DNA of 64,000 bases. It comes from Leisingera aquimarina DSM 24565 (GTDB lineage Bacteria; Pseudomonadota; Alphaproteobacteria; Rhodobacterales; Rhodobacteraceae). The stretch covers positions 434,596 through 498,595 of the forward strand of contig NZ_KI421504.1 in assembly GCF_000473165.1 (NCBI RefSeq), given 5' to 3'. Below, piece by piece: positions 45,201 to 54,540 of the stretch. Under the pieces are notes generated by a model that was not told where the DNA came from, did not search any database, and saw nothing but the letters and a program-made list of their open reading frames with translations. The translations under genes and the position numbers were made by a program. How positions within the stretch are numbered: position 1 is the stretch's first letter; every line of letters begins with the position of its first letter.

Positions 45201-47710
45201 ATGCCGAGGACGGGAGCGGCAGGGCGCACCGGCAGGTCAAGTGAGCGCTCAACCGGGCGGGCGGCGCCATCGGCAACGCGGGTGGTGAGGGTCGCCAGCA
45301 GCGGCTTGCCCTCTGCCGGGGTGGTCTTGGGCAGGCTGACCGCAAAGGACGCGCTGCCGTCGGGGCCGGTTTTCTGGCCGCCGAAATATTCGGTCTGGTC
45401 AGAGGAGGCTTCATCGTAGCGGCCAAAGCGGAAGCCGGGCCACTCAGTCAGCGTATTAGCGGCGGTGAGACGGATATCACCCTCGACCTTCAGCCCCGCG
45501 CCGGGGGCGCCGAAAAGGTAGTCGGCTTGCAGCGCGATCTGGGCCGCGCTGCCGGGCTGGAGGCTGTCCGCATTGGCGACTTGCTGTTCGAAATCGATAC
45601 TCTCGGGCAGGAAATCCTCGACCAGGATCTGGCGGCTGGCGAGCGCGGGGGCCTTGAGGTCGCTCTTGATCTCGAGCCGCCAGGTGCCGCGCGGGGCAGC
45701 GGGGCCGGTCGCAAGCGCAAAGACATGGCCGCCCTGATGGCCGCCCGCGGAGGTCTGGCGGGTGTATTCCACGCCGTCGGGACGCAAGAGGATCGCGGTC
45801 AGCGGCAAGCCTTCGACCGCTTTCGCCCTGCTGTCGCGCGCCAAAGCGGTCACATGCACGGTCTCGCCCGCGCGAAAGGCACCGCGGGTGGTGGCAAGGA
45901 ACACATCCACCGGCCCCGGTGCAGGGCGGCCGGCAACGCCGCGGTCCGACAGGTCAAAGGCCGCATCATTAAGCGGCAGGAAGGTGAAATCCCCCTCCCC
46001 CGCCCGCGCGGTGATCAGCGCCGGTGCCGCGCCGCCAGCGCCACGGATGAGGCCGGGAGCGAAATGCACATAGCCGCTCGCGTCGCTGGTTTCAGTAGCC
46101 AGAACCTCATTGGCGCTGGCAATCAAACTGACCTCGGCGCCTTCCTGCGGCTTGGCATCTGCCAGGCCCTGGACCTGCACATGCAGACCATCGCTACCGG
46201 ACATGGTGCTGAGGCCAAGGGTGGTCAGCACAAACCATTGCGTGGCGCCGGCATCGTCATAGGGATCGGCCCCGGGTATCCGCGCGGTGAGGGCATAGAG
46301 GCCGGGTTTCTTTTGCCCTATCAGGGCATCGTCCAACGGCAGGCGGCTGGTCATTGCCTGATTGAGCGCAGTGTCCACTTCGGCGCTGCCAGTCCAGATT
46401 TCCTCGGCTATATCAGAAGCGAAATGCTTATCCTCCCATTGGGAGAGCGGCTTGGCAAAGTACCCCTCCTGCAGAGTGCGCAGCACGTTGCGGCTACTGA
46501 CCCGGCGCAGGCGCAGGTCAAGTTCTGTGAGGTTCACGGTTTCCACAGGCAACGCTGCCGGGCCGCCTGCGGGCAGCACATAGGCGCGGCCCGGGAAGCG
46601 GACCTTAGGCGCACGGTCGCGCACATAATGGGTCAGCTCCACATCCTTAAAAAGCTGCTCACCGCTGGCCGAGGGCAGGCCGCGGCGCAGGGTCAGCTGG
46701 TAGCGCTTGCCATGCTCCACCCCGTCAAAACACAGCTGCCGCCCGGATGCAGTTGCCACCAGGCTGCTGCCGGCCAAGCGCACATAGTTTTCGTAATCGG
46801 TTCCGGCCTGTTCCAGATCTTCGGAGAATTCAGCGCAGATACGGGGCGCTGCACTGTCGCTTTCAACCGTGGAGCCGGTCACGCGAAAACCGTATTTCCG
46901 GATCGCATAGTTGATCAGCTCGGCATTTGCCTTGAGCGGAATGATATTGTCAGCCAGACGCAGCAGCGGCAGCATCTCCCGTCCACGGCCAAGCGCCTCT
47001 ACCGCTTCGGCGGCCTGACGCAGGGCCTGCGCCTGATCTGCCGGGGGGCCCGCCCGCAAGTAGCCATTGAGGGCCGCAAAGTAAGCCTCCTGCCGGAAAC
47101 TGCGCTGCTGGGAGCGGTTGCCAGAATCTTTGGCGGCCCGCAGCAAATAGGCCGAGAAACGGGTCCAATCCTGAGCGGCATCCGTCAGCACCACGGCCTG
47201 CCCCATCCAGCGCAGCGCCGCGACCGGCTCCCCGGCGCGGAACAGCGAACGGGCTGCCGAGACCGCCTTGGCCGCGTCCTCAGTTGTCAGCGGATAGGCC
47301 AGGCCCAGCGACTGCGCGAGCCCGGCAGCGCGCTGCAATTCCAGGTCCGGAATTGCGTCCAGCCGGCTTGCCCGCCCGGCGGCCTCTGCCTGAAGCCCGC
47401 CGGGCGCCGGCTGTTTGAGCGCAGAAAAGGCGCCCTCATAGGGACTGCGCTGAGTCAGGGCTGATTTCGGAAAGCAAGCATTTGCCTTTTGATTGAACAC
47501 AAAGCCGGCGCAATCCGTCTGGGCAGAACAGGCCCGCGCGCAGGCCTCGGCATCCGTGTCGAACAGCGGATGCAGATCCGAGCCGAAAAAATCGGTGTTG
47601 GCAAAAGCCCTGTACCGAAAGTCAGGAACCTCCGGTCCGGCCCAGGCAGCGGGCAGGAACGTAATAGAAGCAATAATATAAAGTAGAACAGAAGCAAACA
47701 GACGCGGCAT
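42260..47710 (-). CDS. Alpha-2-macroglobulin family protein (YfhM-type) with PAN domain
   Basis: An 1816-residue exported protein. A signal peptide ends near AAWAGPEV, and ATG 47710 follows GGAGGG. Residues about 45-90 form a cysteine-rich PAN/Apple domain (DTDAEACARACSAQTDCAGF). The MG domains follow, then the bait region and the thioester domain with YPYGCTEQ near residue 1375; the CxEQ thioester is intact, so covalent trapping of proteases is likely. The tail holds the receptor-like domain. Bacterial members inhibit foreign proteases in the periplasm. It is the first gene of a pair with pbpC. Confidence 0.94.
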   Translation of the reverse strand: MPRLFASVLLYIIASITFLPAAWAGPEVPDFRYRAFANTDFFGSDLHPLFDTDAEACARACSAQTDCAGFVFNQKANACFPKSALTQRSPYEGAFSALKQPAPGGLQAEAAGRASRLDAIPDLELQRAAGLAQSLGLAYPLTTEDAAKAVSAARSLFRAGEPVAALRWMGQAVVLTDAAQDWTRFSAYLLRAAKDSGNRSQQRSFRQEAYFAALNGYLRAGPPADQAQALRQAAEAVEALGRGREMLPLLRLADNIIPLKANAELINYAIRKYGFRVTGSTVESDSAAPRICAEFSEDLEQAGTDYENYVRLAGSSLVATASGRQLCFDGVEHGKRYQLTLRRGLPSASGEQLFKDVELTHYVRDRAPKVRFPGRAYVLPAGGPAALPVETVNLTELDLRLRRVSSRNVLRTLQEGYFAKPLSQWEDKHFASDIAEEIWTGSAEVDTALNQAMTSRLPLDDALIGQKKPGLYALTARIPGADPYDDAGATQWFVLTTLGLSTMSGSDGLHVQVQGLADAKPQEGAEVSLIASANEVLATETSDASGYVHFAPGLIRGAGGAAPALITARAGEGDFTFLPLNDAAFDLSDRGVAGRPAPGPVDVFLATTRGAFRAGETVHVTALARDSRAKAVEGLPLTAILLRPDGVEYTRQTSAGGHQGGHVFALATGPAAPRGTWRLEIKSDLKAPALASRQILVEDFLPESIDFEQQVANADSLQPGSAAQIALQADYLFGAPGAGLKVEGDIRLTAANTLTEWPGFRFGRYDEASSDQTEYFGGQKTGPDGSASFAVSLPKTTPAEGKPLLATLTTRVADGAARPVERSLDLPVRPAAPVLGIKPLFDEVAAEGSEAGFEFIALSPDLKPMPMRVKWTLNRVETRYQWYQLYGNWNWEPITRRTRIATGEAQLGSDPLPLSQPVDWGRYELVVERLDGSYASAAYDFYAGWYAPEGNAETPARLELSLDRESYTPGDTARLRIVPQAAGTALISVVSNHLIHRMAVEVPPGETLIPLEVTQDWGSGAYVTATVIQPVAGERGRTPLRALGLAHASVTQLDQQLQVAIDVPEVARPRGTQVAKLRIDGAAKGEEVWLTVAAVDLGILNLTGFTSPDPSAHYHGQRRLGMELRDVYGRLIDPGNGAMGRTRSGGDADSGLKMQSPPPTQDLVALFSGPLQVDANGEAEFPLTLPAFNGTLRLIAVAWSGRAVGQAEADMLVRDPVVVTAALPRFLAPGDQSRARIEIVHADGPAGEMALAASTAGGLTLGSLPAAVTLAEQGKVVLELPVTAQTVGDHQLTLTLTTPDGQELRQDLRLAVRANDPVVTQTRRFTLAGGDSFLFNGEVFTGLRPGTARATISSGPLAKFDVPGLLAELDQYPYGCTEQVTSKALPLLYLSSVAQAAGLGNGPAVDARINAAIRKVLTRQAPSGAFGLWRAGSGEFWLDAYASDFLSRARAQGYAVPQQAFAQAMDNLRNRINYAADFDRGGEEIAYALLVLAREGAAQMGDLRYYADVRGDAFATPLAAAQMGAALAAYGDQRRADRMFARAAQMIGSETQDEARLWRDDFGTRLRDTAGVLGLAAEAGSAAVDRVSLSARLTNASGYRSTQESAWTLMAAHALAQNPEDSGLLVNSQPVQGPFVQGADGQDMPELALTAAGGRTAEITLTTLGVPEVPPAASGFGYTIERSYFTLEGQPLDVQSVVAGARFVAVLRVKPHEKTGARLMINDPLPAGFEIDNPNLLRSGDLRDLDWLNPAEAEHAEFRSDRFLAAVNVRDAAQVTLAYVVRAVTPGVFHHPAASVEDMYRPAYRARTGTGRVVVK

Positions 47711-47858
47711 GGCACCCTCCAATACTGGGCGCAGGCTGGCACGGGCTTAACGTCATAGCAAGATTCACCCGCGTAACACGTAAGGGCAGCCCTGCTGTCT
47801 CCTGCGTGCGGAATTGCCGCGCGCTGTTCGTGTTAATGTATTGCCGGAGTTCGCAGGG

Positions 47859-50159
47859 ATGACCCTTGCCAGCAAATTAGCGGAAGAAAGACGGGCCCGG
47901 CTGGCCGCCGAACGGCTGCTTGAGCTGAAGCAGGCCGAGCTGTCTGCTGCCAACCGCAAGCTGGGCCGCCATGCGCTGGCACTGACCAAGCAGATCGGCC
48001 AGACCCAGGCCGAAGTGGCCACCGTGCGCGACGAAAACGCCAAGGTGAAATCCGATCTTAATACCGCGCATGAAAAGGTTGAGACTGCGGAGCGGCGGCT
48101 GTGGCATTCGATCCAGGCGTTTCAGGACGGGTTTGCCTTTTTTGATGCCGATGGCAGTCTGATCGGGGCGAACACCGCCTACCTCAATATCTTCGACGGG
48201 CTGGAAGAGGTGTCGCCCGGCATTTCCTACGGGCGGATACTGCAGCTTTTGACCGATGAGGGGCTGATCAATACCGGCGAGCTGGGCACCGGTGCCTGGC
48301 GCGAAATGATGAGTGAGCGCTGGCTTTCGCCCTCGCCCGATCCGGTGGTGATCCAGCTGTGGGATGAGCGGTATCTGCGGCTGATCGACCAGCGCGGCCA
48401 TGGCGGCGACGTGGTGACGCTGGCGCTCGATATCACCTCGACCGTACGGTACGAAAAGGACCTGCGCGGCGCCCGTGCCCGCGCCGAAGCGGCAAACCGG
48501 GCAAAATCCGCCTTTCTCGCCAATATGAGCCATGAGATTCGCACCCCGATGAACGGGGTGGTGGGCATGGCCGAGCTGCTGAGCGACACCGAGCTGGACG
48601 AGGAACAGCGGCTTTATGCCAACACCATCAAAAACTCGGGCGAAGCGCTGCTGGTCATCATCAATGACGTGCTCGACTATTCCAAGATCGAAGCCGACAA
48701 GCTGGAACTGCATCCCGAACCCTTTGACCTGGAGCGCAGCCTGCACGAGGTAGTGATGCTGCTGCAGCCCACAGCGCGGGACAAGGGGCTGAAGCTGCTG
48801 GTCGATTACGACCTGTTCCTGCCGACCCGCTTTACCGGCGATCCAGGCCGGATCCGGCAGGTGCTGACCAATCTGGCCGGCAATGCGGTGAAGTTCACCA
48901 AGGAAGGCCATGTGACTCTGCGGGTGACCGGTGTTTCGTCGCCTGATGACAAGCAATGCGCGGTGCATATCTCGATTGAGGACACCGGCATCGGCATCCC
49001 TGAAGAGAAGATTGAGCATATATTCGGCGAGTTCAACCAGGTCGAAGACGAGCGCAACCGCAAGTTTGAAGGCACCGGGCTGGGGCTGGCGATCTCCAAG
49101 CGGCTGATCGAAATGATGGGCGGCGAGATCTGGGTCGACAGTGAGGAAGGCAAAGGCTCCTGTTTTGGCTTCCGCTTGCCGCTGCCCATTGAAGGAGCAG
49201 CAGAGCGGCCTCTGCCGAAGCTGCCCAGCTCGCTGCGCCATGTGTTGCTTGTGGATGACGCGCCGCTCAACTGCGAGATCCTGCAAAAGCATCTGCAGAT
49301 GCTGGGCATTCAGGTCACCACTGCTGAAACCGCACCTGGTGCGCTTGCCGCAATGCATAACAGCATTGATCTGGTCATCAGCAGCCATAACCTGCCTGGG
49401 CTGGATGGCGTGCAGCTGGCGAGGGATCTGAAATCCGGATCCTGGCGCGGGGTGCCGGTGCTGATGCTGAATTCCGGTCCGCATGGTGCCAATGATCCGG
49501 AAATCCGCCAGCTGGCGGACGGGGTGCTGCAAACCCCGGCACCGCGGGACGATCTTTTCAACCAGCTGGCCAAACTGGGGGCCAATGCTGCCGGCCCCGG
49601 CTGCGAGGCGCCGCCGCAGGACGCGCTGACGGCGGCAGACACTTTAGAGGACACGGCAGCGCCGCCGGCAGGCCTTGAGGCGCCGCAGACCGAACCGCCC
49701 GCCGGCCCGCCGCCGGAACCGGAAATCCGCCGGATGCGGGTGCTGGCGGCCGAGGACAACAAGACCAATCAGCTGGTGTTCAGAAAAATGGTGAAAGAGC
49801 TGAACATAGAGTTGAAATTTGCCTGCAACGGCCTGGAGGCGGTCGAAGCCTTCCAGACGTTCCGCCCGGATCTGATTTTCATGGACATCTCGATGCCAAT
49901 GATGGACGGCAAGGAAGCCACAGCCAGGATCCGCAGTATCGAAGCGGACACCGGCGGCCATACCCCGGTTGTGGCCCTGACTGCACATGCAATGGCAGGC
50001 GATTCGGAAGGCATTCTCGCGGCCGGTTTGGACCATTACCTGACCAAGCCGCTGCGCAAGGCGCTGATCCACGAAAAGATCCGCGCCTGTGCGCCGGACG
50101 GGACACAGGCCTTGGATCAGGACGGCCCGCCTGCCCCCGCTGTTGCCCAAGCACTCTGA
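47859..50159 (+). CDS. Soluble hybrid histidine kinase/response regulator
   Basis: A 766-residue cytoplasmic hybrid kinase without membrane helices. An N-terminal coiled coil ([20 protein letters not shown]) leads to a PAS domain (about 95-205; [22 protein letters not shown]). The HisKA domain has the phospho-acceptor His225 in MSHEIRTP, and the ATPase has intact N, G1 and G2 boxes ([27 protein letters not shown]). Two receiver domains follow. The first lacks its phospho-Asp (Ser509 in LVISSHNLP); the second has Asp676 in FMDISMP. ATG 47859 is preferred over 47814. It is transcribed divergently from the macroglobulin gene, and no dedicated output protein is adjacent. Confidence 0.9.
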   Translation: MTLASKLAEERRARLAAERLLELKQAELSAANRKLGRHALALTKQIGQTQAEVATVRDENAKVKSDLNTAHEKVETAERRLWHSIQAFQDGFAFFDADGSLIGANTAYLNIFDGLEEVSPGISYGRILQLLTDEGLINTGELGTGAWREMMSERWLSPSPDPVVIQLWDERYLRLIDQRGHGGDVVTLALDITSTVRYEKDLRGARARAEAANRAKSAFLANMSHEIRTPMNGVVGMAELLSDTELDEEQRLYANTIKNSGEALLVIINDVLDYSKIEADKLELHPEPFDLERSLHEVVMLLQPTARDKGLKLLVDYDLFLPTRFTGDPGRIRQVLTNLAGNAVKFTKEGHVTLRVTGVSSPDDKQCAVHISIEDTGIGIPEEKIEHIFGEFNQVEDERNRKFEGTGLGLAISKRLIEMMGGEIWVDSEEGKGSCFGFRLPLPIEGAAERPLPKLPSSLRHVLLVDDAPLNCEILQKHLQMLGIQVTTAETAPGALAAMHNSIDLVISSHNLPGLDGVQLARDLKSGSWRGVPVLMLNSGPHGANDPEIRQLADGVLQTPAPRDDLFNQLAKLGANAAGPGCEAPPQDALTAADTLEDTAAPPAGLEAPQTEPPAGPPPEPEIRRMRVLAAEDNKTNQLVFRKMVKELNIELKFACNGLEAVEAFQTFRPDLIFMDISMPMMDGKEATARIRSIEADTGGHTPVVALTAHAMAGDSEGILAAGLDHYLTKPLRKALIHEKIRACAPDGTQALDQDGPPAPAVAQAL

Positions 50160-50519
50160 ATTGGCAGGTCTCCCCCGCCGCCGGCACGCCATGGCGGTCA
50201 ATCAGTGAAACAAGCTGTTCTCCGGGCGCGCCCGGGCTTCTGTTCTTGACACTGTGCTGAGCTGGGTCCCGGTTGCCAGGCGCCGTCAGGATCCTGCTTT
50301 TCCGGGTGTTGCCCTGCCCGTTTGCAGCGGACGCTCTTTCCATCACCCTGTCTGCCTTAAACAACGGAGAAGCTCTCCCGCGTCCGCAGGCGCACCGGCT
50401 GCGCCGGCACCGGCCTTGGGCGGCCTTGGGCGTGGCAGCGCGCAGAGCGCGCTGCCACGCCCAACCGTGAAGGTGCATTCTTTGAATGTGCAGGAGCGGG
50501 CGGGAGCCTTCCTCCTGCC
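50160..50519. other. Gap between the hybrid kinase gene and yaaA
   Basis: A 360-base convergent gap. No gene is supported. Its right part is the strong hairpin and anchor sequence of repeat copy C. Confidence 0.55.
50428..50517 (+). repeat. Structured intergenic repeat, copy C
   Basis: Hairpin 1 is a perfect 16-bp stem (GGGCGTGGCAGCGCGC, loop AGA; 50428-50462), overlapping the CCCAAC anchor. Hairpin 2 is GCATTC, loop TTT, GAATGT (50475-50489). GCGGGCGGGAG and a C-rich end follow. It lies between convergent genes, like copies A, B, E and F. Confidence 0.75.
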
Positions 50520-51284
50520 TCAAGCGCCGCGCAAGAAGACAGGTTTACCGGGGGCCGACATTGCTGGTTGAAAGACGTAGCCGCCGGCGTCGAATTCTTT
50601 GAGGCTTTCCGCATCTGTCAGCCGGTTCTGGATAATGAACCGCGCCATCGCGCCGCGGGCGCGCTTGGCGTAGAAACTCACCACCTTGGGGGTACCGTTC
50701 TTGTCTTCCATGAAGACCGGCGTCACCACCTGCAGCTTCAGCGCTGCCAAGTCCACTGCGCCAAAATACTCCTGGCTGGCGCAGTTGACCAGTACGCCGG
50801 CATCCACCGCCTCGGCCTGCGTATTCAGCGCTTCGGAAACCCGGCTGCCCCAGAATTCATAAAGGTTCTTGCCGCGCGCATTTTTCAGCCGCGAACCCAT
50901 CTCCAGCCGGTAAGGCTGCATCGCATCCAACGGGCGCAGAACGCCGTAAAGACCGGACAGGATGCGGAAATGTTCCTGCGCCCAGGCCAGTTCATCCGAG
51001 TCCAGCGAAGACGCTTCCAGACCCTGATAGGTGTCGCCGGCAAAGGCCAGCGCCGCCGGGCGGGTGGCCACAGTTGCCGGATCCGCCGAAAACCCTTGAA
51101 ACCGTGCATGGTTCAGCTTGGCCAGATCCTCGCTGATGTGCATCAGCTTCATCAGATCCGCCACGGATTGTTCGCGGGCCACCCCGGCCAGCTCCACCGC
51201 GTCATCATGCAGCGCGGGCCAGGTCATCTCCTGCTCCCGTTCCGCCCAGTCCAGCTTCTTGGCCGGAGAGGTCACTACCAGCAT
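50520..51284 (-). CDS. yaaA: Peroxide stress protein YaaA
   Basis: A 254-residue YaaA (DUF328/UPF0246) protein, which in E. coli lowers free iron and protects DNA from peroxide. Family segments are VVTSPAKKLDW at the start, GDTYQGLEASSLD, LSGLYGVLRPLDAMQPYRLEM and VVSFYAKRARGAMARFII. Full length. It is followed upstream on the same strand by recQ 29 bases away, so the two may be co-transcribed. Confidence 0.95.
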   Translation of the reverse strand: MLVVTSPAKKLDWAEREQEMTWPALHDDAVELAGVAREQSVADLMKLMHISEDLAKLNHARFQGFSADPATVATRPAALAFAGDTYQGLEASSLDSDELAWAQEHFRILSGLYGVLRPLDAMQPYRLEMGSRLKNARGKNLYEFWGSRVSEALNTQAEAVDAGVLVNCASQEYFGAVDLAALKLQVVTPVFMEDKNGTPKVVSFYAKRARGAMARFIIQNRLTDAESLKEFDAGGYVFQPAMSAPGKPVFLRGA

Positions 51285-51313
51285 ATCTGCCCCTTTACAT
51301 TCTTGGCGCGACC

Positions 51314-53395
51314 CTAGCCCGCACCGCGCAGGACGTCCAGAAACGCCGCCGCGAAACGTTCGGCGCGTCGCTCCCCTAACAGCCTTGTGATGCCAGCCTC
51401 GTCATCTGCGCGCATCTGCGCCACCTTGGCCAGCAGCGAGGCGGAGCAGCTGAGCGGTTTCAACGTGCCGCAATCGCCGCGGGCGAGCTGCGCCTGCGCT
51501 TCTAGCAAACTGTCATACACAGAACCGGACTCGCGTCCCGCCAGCTTGCGCCTTGCGGGATGCAGCTGTTCCGCAGCGCCAGTGATCACGCTCAGGAAGT
51601 CGTCGCCGTAGCGTTCCAGCTTCTTGGCACCGACACCGTTTATGCGGGCCATCTGGTCGAGGGTTTCCGGACGCATCTCGGCCATCTCGATCAGGGTGCG
51701 ATCGGGGAAGATCACATAGGCCGGCACTTTCTGCGCCTCGGCGAGCGCCCGCCGCTTAGCCTTGAGCGCGGACAGCAGCGGTGCATCTTCCTCGGAGACC
51801 AGCGCCTTCACCGCCGGGCGGCGATCGGCGGATTTGATGGTGTCGCGGCGCAGCTCGATCGATTGCTCGCCGCGCAGGATCGGCAGCGCCGCTTCTGTGA
51901 AGCGCAGGGCGCCGTGGCGTTCCGGGTCTGGGCGCAAGAGGTCGCGGCCCATCATCTGCCTGAACACCGCCTGCCACTGGCGCTTGCCGAACTCCTTGCC
52001 GCAGCCATAGACCGACAGCTCATCATGGCGTTTGGCCCGGATCCGGTCATTGTCAGCGCCCAGCAGGATGTCGATCAGATGGCCGGAGCCGAACCATTCC
52101 TCGGTCCGGAGCACCGCCGACAGCGCCTTACGCACCACGGTGGTGCCGTCGAACACATCGGCGGGCGTATCGCAGAGGTCGCAATTGCCGCAAGGCGCTG
52201 CCTCCTCGCCAAAGTAGCCCAGCAGTTTCTGGCGGCGGCAGCGCAATGCCTCGGCCAATCCCAGCAGGGCGTTCAGCCTTGCGTGGTCGGCGGCGCGGCG
52301 TTCGGGCGGTGCCAGGCCTTCGTCGATCTGGGAACGGCGCAGGCGGATGTCGTCGGGGCCGAACAGGGTGAGGGTTTCGGCCGGCGCGCCATCGCGCCCG
52401 GCACGGCCGATTTCCTGGTAATAGGCCTCGATGGATTTCGGCAGGTCGGCATGGGCGACCCAGCGGATGTCGGGCTTGTCGATCCCCATGCCAAAAGCAA
52501 CGGTGGCGACCACGATCAGCCCGTCCTCGCGGGCAAAGCGGGTCTCGACGATGCGGCGGTTCTCGGGGTCCATGCCGCCGTGGTAGAAACAGGCGGAATG
52601 GCCGACCTCGCGCAGGGCTGAGGACAGCGCCTCGGTCTTGGCGCGGGTGCCGCAATAGACGATGCCGGACTGGCCCTTGCGGGCGGCGGCGAACTCCAGG
52701 ATCTGGCGGCGCGGGCTGTCCTTGGCGCCAAAGGCCAGGTGGATATTGGGCCGGTCAAAGCCGCGCAGGAAGCTGCGCGGCGCCTCGCCGTCGAACAGTT
52801 TCTGGACGATCTCTTCCTGGGTTTCCTGGTCCGCCGTTGCGGTGAAGGCCGCCAGCGGCACGCCCAAAGCCTGGCGCAACTCGCCGATGCGCAGGTAATC
52901 GGGGCGGAAGTCATGGCCCCATTGGCTGACGCAATGGGCCTCATCCACGGCAATGAGGCTGACGCCGATGCGGCGCAGCATGCCCATGGCGGCGCCCGAG
53001 GCGAGGCGTTCGGGAGCCATGTAAAGGAGCTTCAGCCGCCCGGCCTCGATCGCTTCCCAGACCGCCTCAGTCTCTTCCTCGGTATTGCCGGAGGTGAGCG
53101 CGCCTGCGGTGACGCCGGCCTCCTGCAGGGCGCGGACCTGATCGCGCATCAGGGCAATCAGCGGCGAGATCACCACGGTCACCCCGTCGCGCAGCAGCGC
53201 CGGCAGCTGGAAGCACAGGGACTTGCCGCCGCCCGTGGGCATGATCGCCAGCACGTTTTCGCCTGCGGTCACGGCGTTGACGATCTCCTCCTGCCCGGGG
53301 CGGAAGGCGTCAAAGCCGAAGATCTCGCGCAGGACAGGGGACGCACCGGTCAGGGATGCCGGGGACACTTCTGCCGGGGGTGCCGGGGCTGTCAT
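51314..53395 (-). CDS. recQ: ATP-dependent DNA helicase RecQ
   Basis: A 693-residue RecQ helicase of recombination and repair. Walker A PTGGGKS is at 53-59 and DEAH in VDEAHCVSQWGHDFRPDY; the helicase C domain has GIVYCGTRAKTEAL and QEIGRAGRDG. The zinc-binding RQC domain (CRRQKLLGYFGE, CGNCDLC) and the HRDC domain (FPDRTLIEMAEMRPETLDQMARINGV-type, about 535-610) are both present. ATG 53395 is the first good start; an upstream TTG gives only six more residues. The C-terminus extends about 80 residues past HRDC. Confidence 0.96.
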   Translation of the reverse strand: MTAPAPPAEVSPASLTGASPVLREIFGFDAFRPGQEEIVNAVTAGENVLAIMPTGGGKSLCFQLPALLRDGVTVVISPLIALMRDQVRALQEAGVTAGALTSGNTEEETEAVWEAIEAGRLKLLYMAPERLASGAAMGMLRRIGVSLIAVDEAHCVSQWGHDFRPDYLRIGELRQALGVPLAAFTATADQETQEEIVQKLFDGEAPRSFLRGFDRPNIHLAFGAKDSPRRQILEFAAARKGQSGIVYCGTRAKTEALSSALREVGHSACFYHGGMDPENRRIVETRFAREDGLIVVATVAFGMGIDKPDIRWVAHADLPKSIEAYYQEIGRAGRDGAPAETLTLFGPDDIRLRRSQIDEGLAPPERRAADHARLNALLGLAEALRCRRQKLLGYFGEEAAPCGNCDLCDTPADVFDGTTVVRKALSAVLRTEEWFGSGHLIDILLGADNDRIRAKRHDELSVYGCGKEFGKRQWQAVFRQMMGRDLLRPDPERHGALRFTEAALPILRGEQSIELRRDTIKSADRRPAVKALVSEEDAPLLSALKAKRRALAEAQKVPAYVIFPDRTLIEMAEMRPETLDQMARINGVGAKKLERYGDDFLSVITGAAEQLHPARRKLAGRESGSVYDSLLEAQAQLARGDCGTLKPLSCSASLLAKVAQMRADDEAGITRLLGERRAERFAAAFLDVLRGAG

Positions 53396-53520
53396 GGGGG
53401 CGATGGGCCTCAAAATGGTGGTCTGCTCGTATTGGCAGGCACAATCCCACAGGAGGCATAGGGCAGCAAGGGCTGCCGCGCAAAAGCCCGGCGAAAGCCG
53501 CCGACCCAGGCACGTTCAAG

Positions 53521-53808
53521 TCAGTAGAACGCCGAGACGTTGTTCACCAGGATAATGCGCAGTGCATAGACGCCGATCAGCACCGCCAGCGGCGCCAGGT
53601 CGATACCGCCCATGTTCGGCATGATCCGGCGCACCGGAGCGTACAACGGCTCAAGAACCCGGTTCAGCATGTACCAGATCTGCGCCACCAGCTGCTGGTG
53701 CAGGTTCAGAACCTGGAAGTTGATCAGCCAGCTCATGATCACATGGGCAATGATGAAGAACCAGACAATGTCCAGGATCAGCATCAGAATTTGGAACAGC
53801 GAAACCAT
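53521..53808 (-). CDS. YggT family membrane protein
   Basis: A 95-residue protein with two hydrophobic helices (about 3-27 and 68-92). The conserved segment between them, WYMLNRVLEPLYAPVRRIMPNMGGIDLAPL, is diagnostic of YggT. ATG 53808 follows AGGG within an A-rich leader. YggT proteins are linked to osmotic or membrane stress; the molecular role is not settled. It is divergent from the thioesterase gene at 53942. Confidence 0.93.
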   Translation of the reverse strand: MVSLFQILMLILDIVWFFIIAHVIMSWLINFQVLNLHQQLVAQIWYMLNRVLEPLYAPVRRIMPNMGGIDLAPLAVLIGVYALRIILVNNVSAFY

Positions 53809-53941
53809 CTGTTTTTCCCTTTTTCGAACAGCCTCACAGGTAAGCAGAGACGGCGAAATGCGCAAGGCTTCCGCGAGGTTGCAGTTGACGCGCTGTAAAC
53901 GGGTGGCATCACGGGCACAAGCGAATGAGGAGCCCCTGCCC

Positions 53942-54490
53942 ATGTACCCTTTTTTCCGACTGACCAAGGATACCGTTCTGGCCAGCCGGATGCCACGGCT
54001 GGACATCACCGGCCTGCATGTCTCGCATCACATCTGCTGGCCTTGGGATCTGGACATGTGGATGGAGCTGAATAACGGCCGCACCATGACCCTGTACGAT
54101 CTGGGCCGCACCATGCTGGCGCAGCGGACGGGACTGATCAGCGCACTGAAGAAAAACCGCTGGGGCCTGACGGTGGCGGGCTCATCCGTGCGCTACCGGC
54201 GCCGCATCCGCGGGTTCGAGCGGTTCGAAATGCGCAGCCGCGCCGCGGGCTGGGATGACCGTTTCATCTATGTCGAACAGTCCATGTGGAAGAAAAACGG
54301 CGATTGCGCCAGCCATGTGATGCTGCGCACCGCGGTCACGGACCGAAACGGGATTGTCCCTCCGGCCAAGGTGTTGGAGGCATTGGGGCAAGACGCTGAA
54401 GCCTCTCCCGATTTGCCCGGCTGGATCAAAGACTGGTGCCAAGCGGATGGCGGCCGTCCCTGGCCGCCGATGCAGGACGGGCTTGCCTAG
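53942..54490 (+). CDS. Thioesterase-family (hotdog) protein
   Basis: A 182-residue hotdog-fold protein of the 4-hydroxybenzoyl-CoA thioesterase-like group. HICWPWDLDMWMELNNGRTM carries the acidic/Asn active-site region, followed by a long central helix and the strands RYRRRIRGFERFEMRSRAAG and FIYVEQSMWK. ATG 53942 is preceded by GAGGAG. It probably hydrolyses an acyl-CoA; the substrate is unknown. It precedes the UMF1-mepA-phytase-like operon by 50 bases. Confidence 0.85.
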   Translation: MYPFFRLTKDTVLASRMPRLDITGLHVSHHICWPWDLDMWMELNNGRTMTLYDLGRTMLAQRTGLISALKKNRWGLTVAGSSVRYRRRIRGFERFEMRSRAAGWDDRFIYVEQSMWKKNGDCASHVMLRTAVTDRNGIVPPAKVLEALGQDAEASPDLPGWIKDWCQADGGRPWPPMQDGLA

Positions 54491-54540
54491 GCCCCTGCCC
54501 GCCTGCCATACCTGAAGGCAACAATAATAAGAGGCCGGGC

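Noticed and set aside
45527-47464. 645-codon open frame on the strand opposite the alpha-2-macroglobulin gene
   Set aside because: It is an antisense shadow of a high-GC coding region; the minus-strand protein has clear domains and a ribosome site, while this frame has neither.
47877-49532. 551-codon frame opposite the hybrid kinase
   Set aside because: Antisense to intact HisKA and ATPase domains; no start signal.
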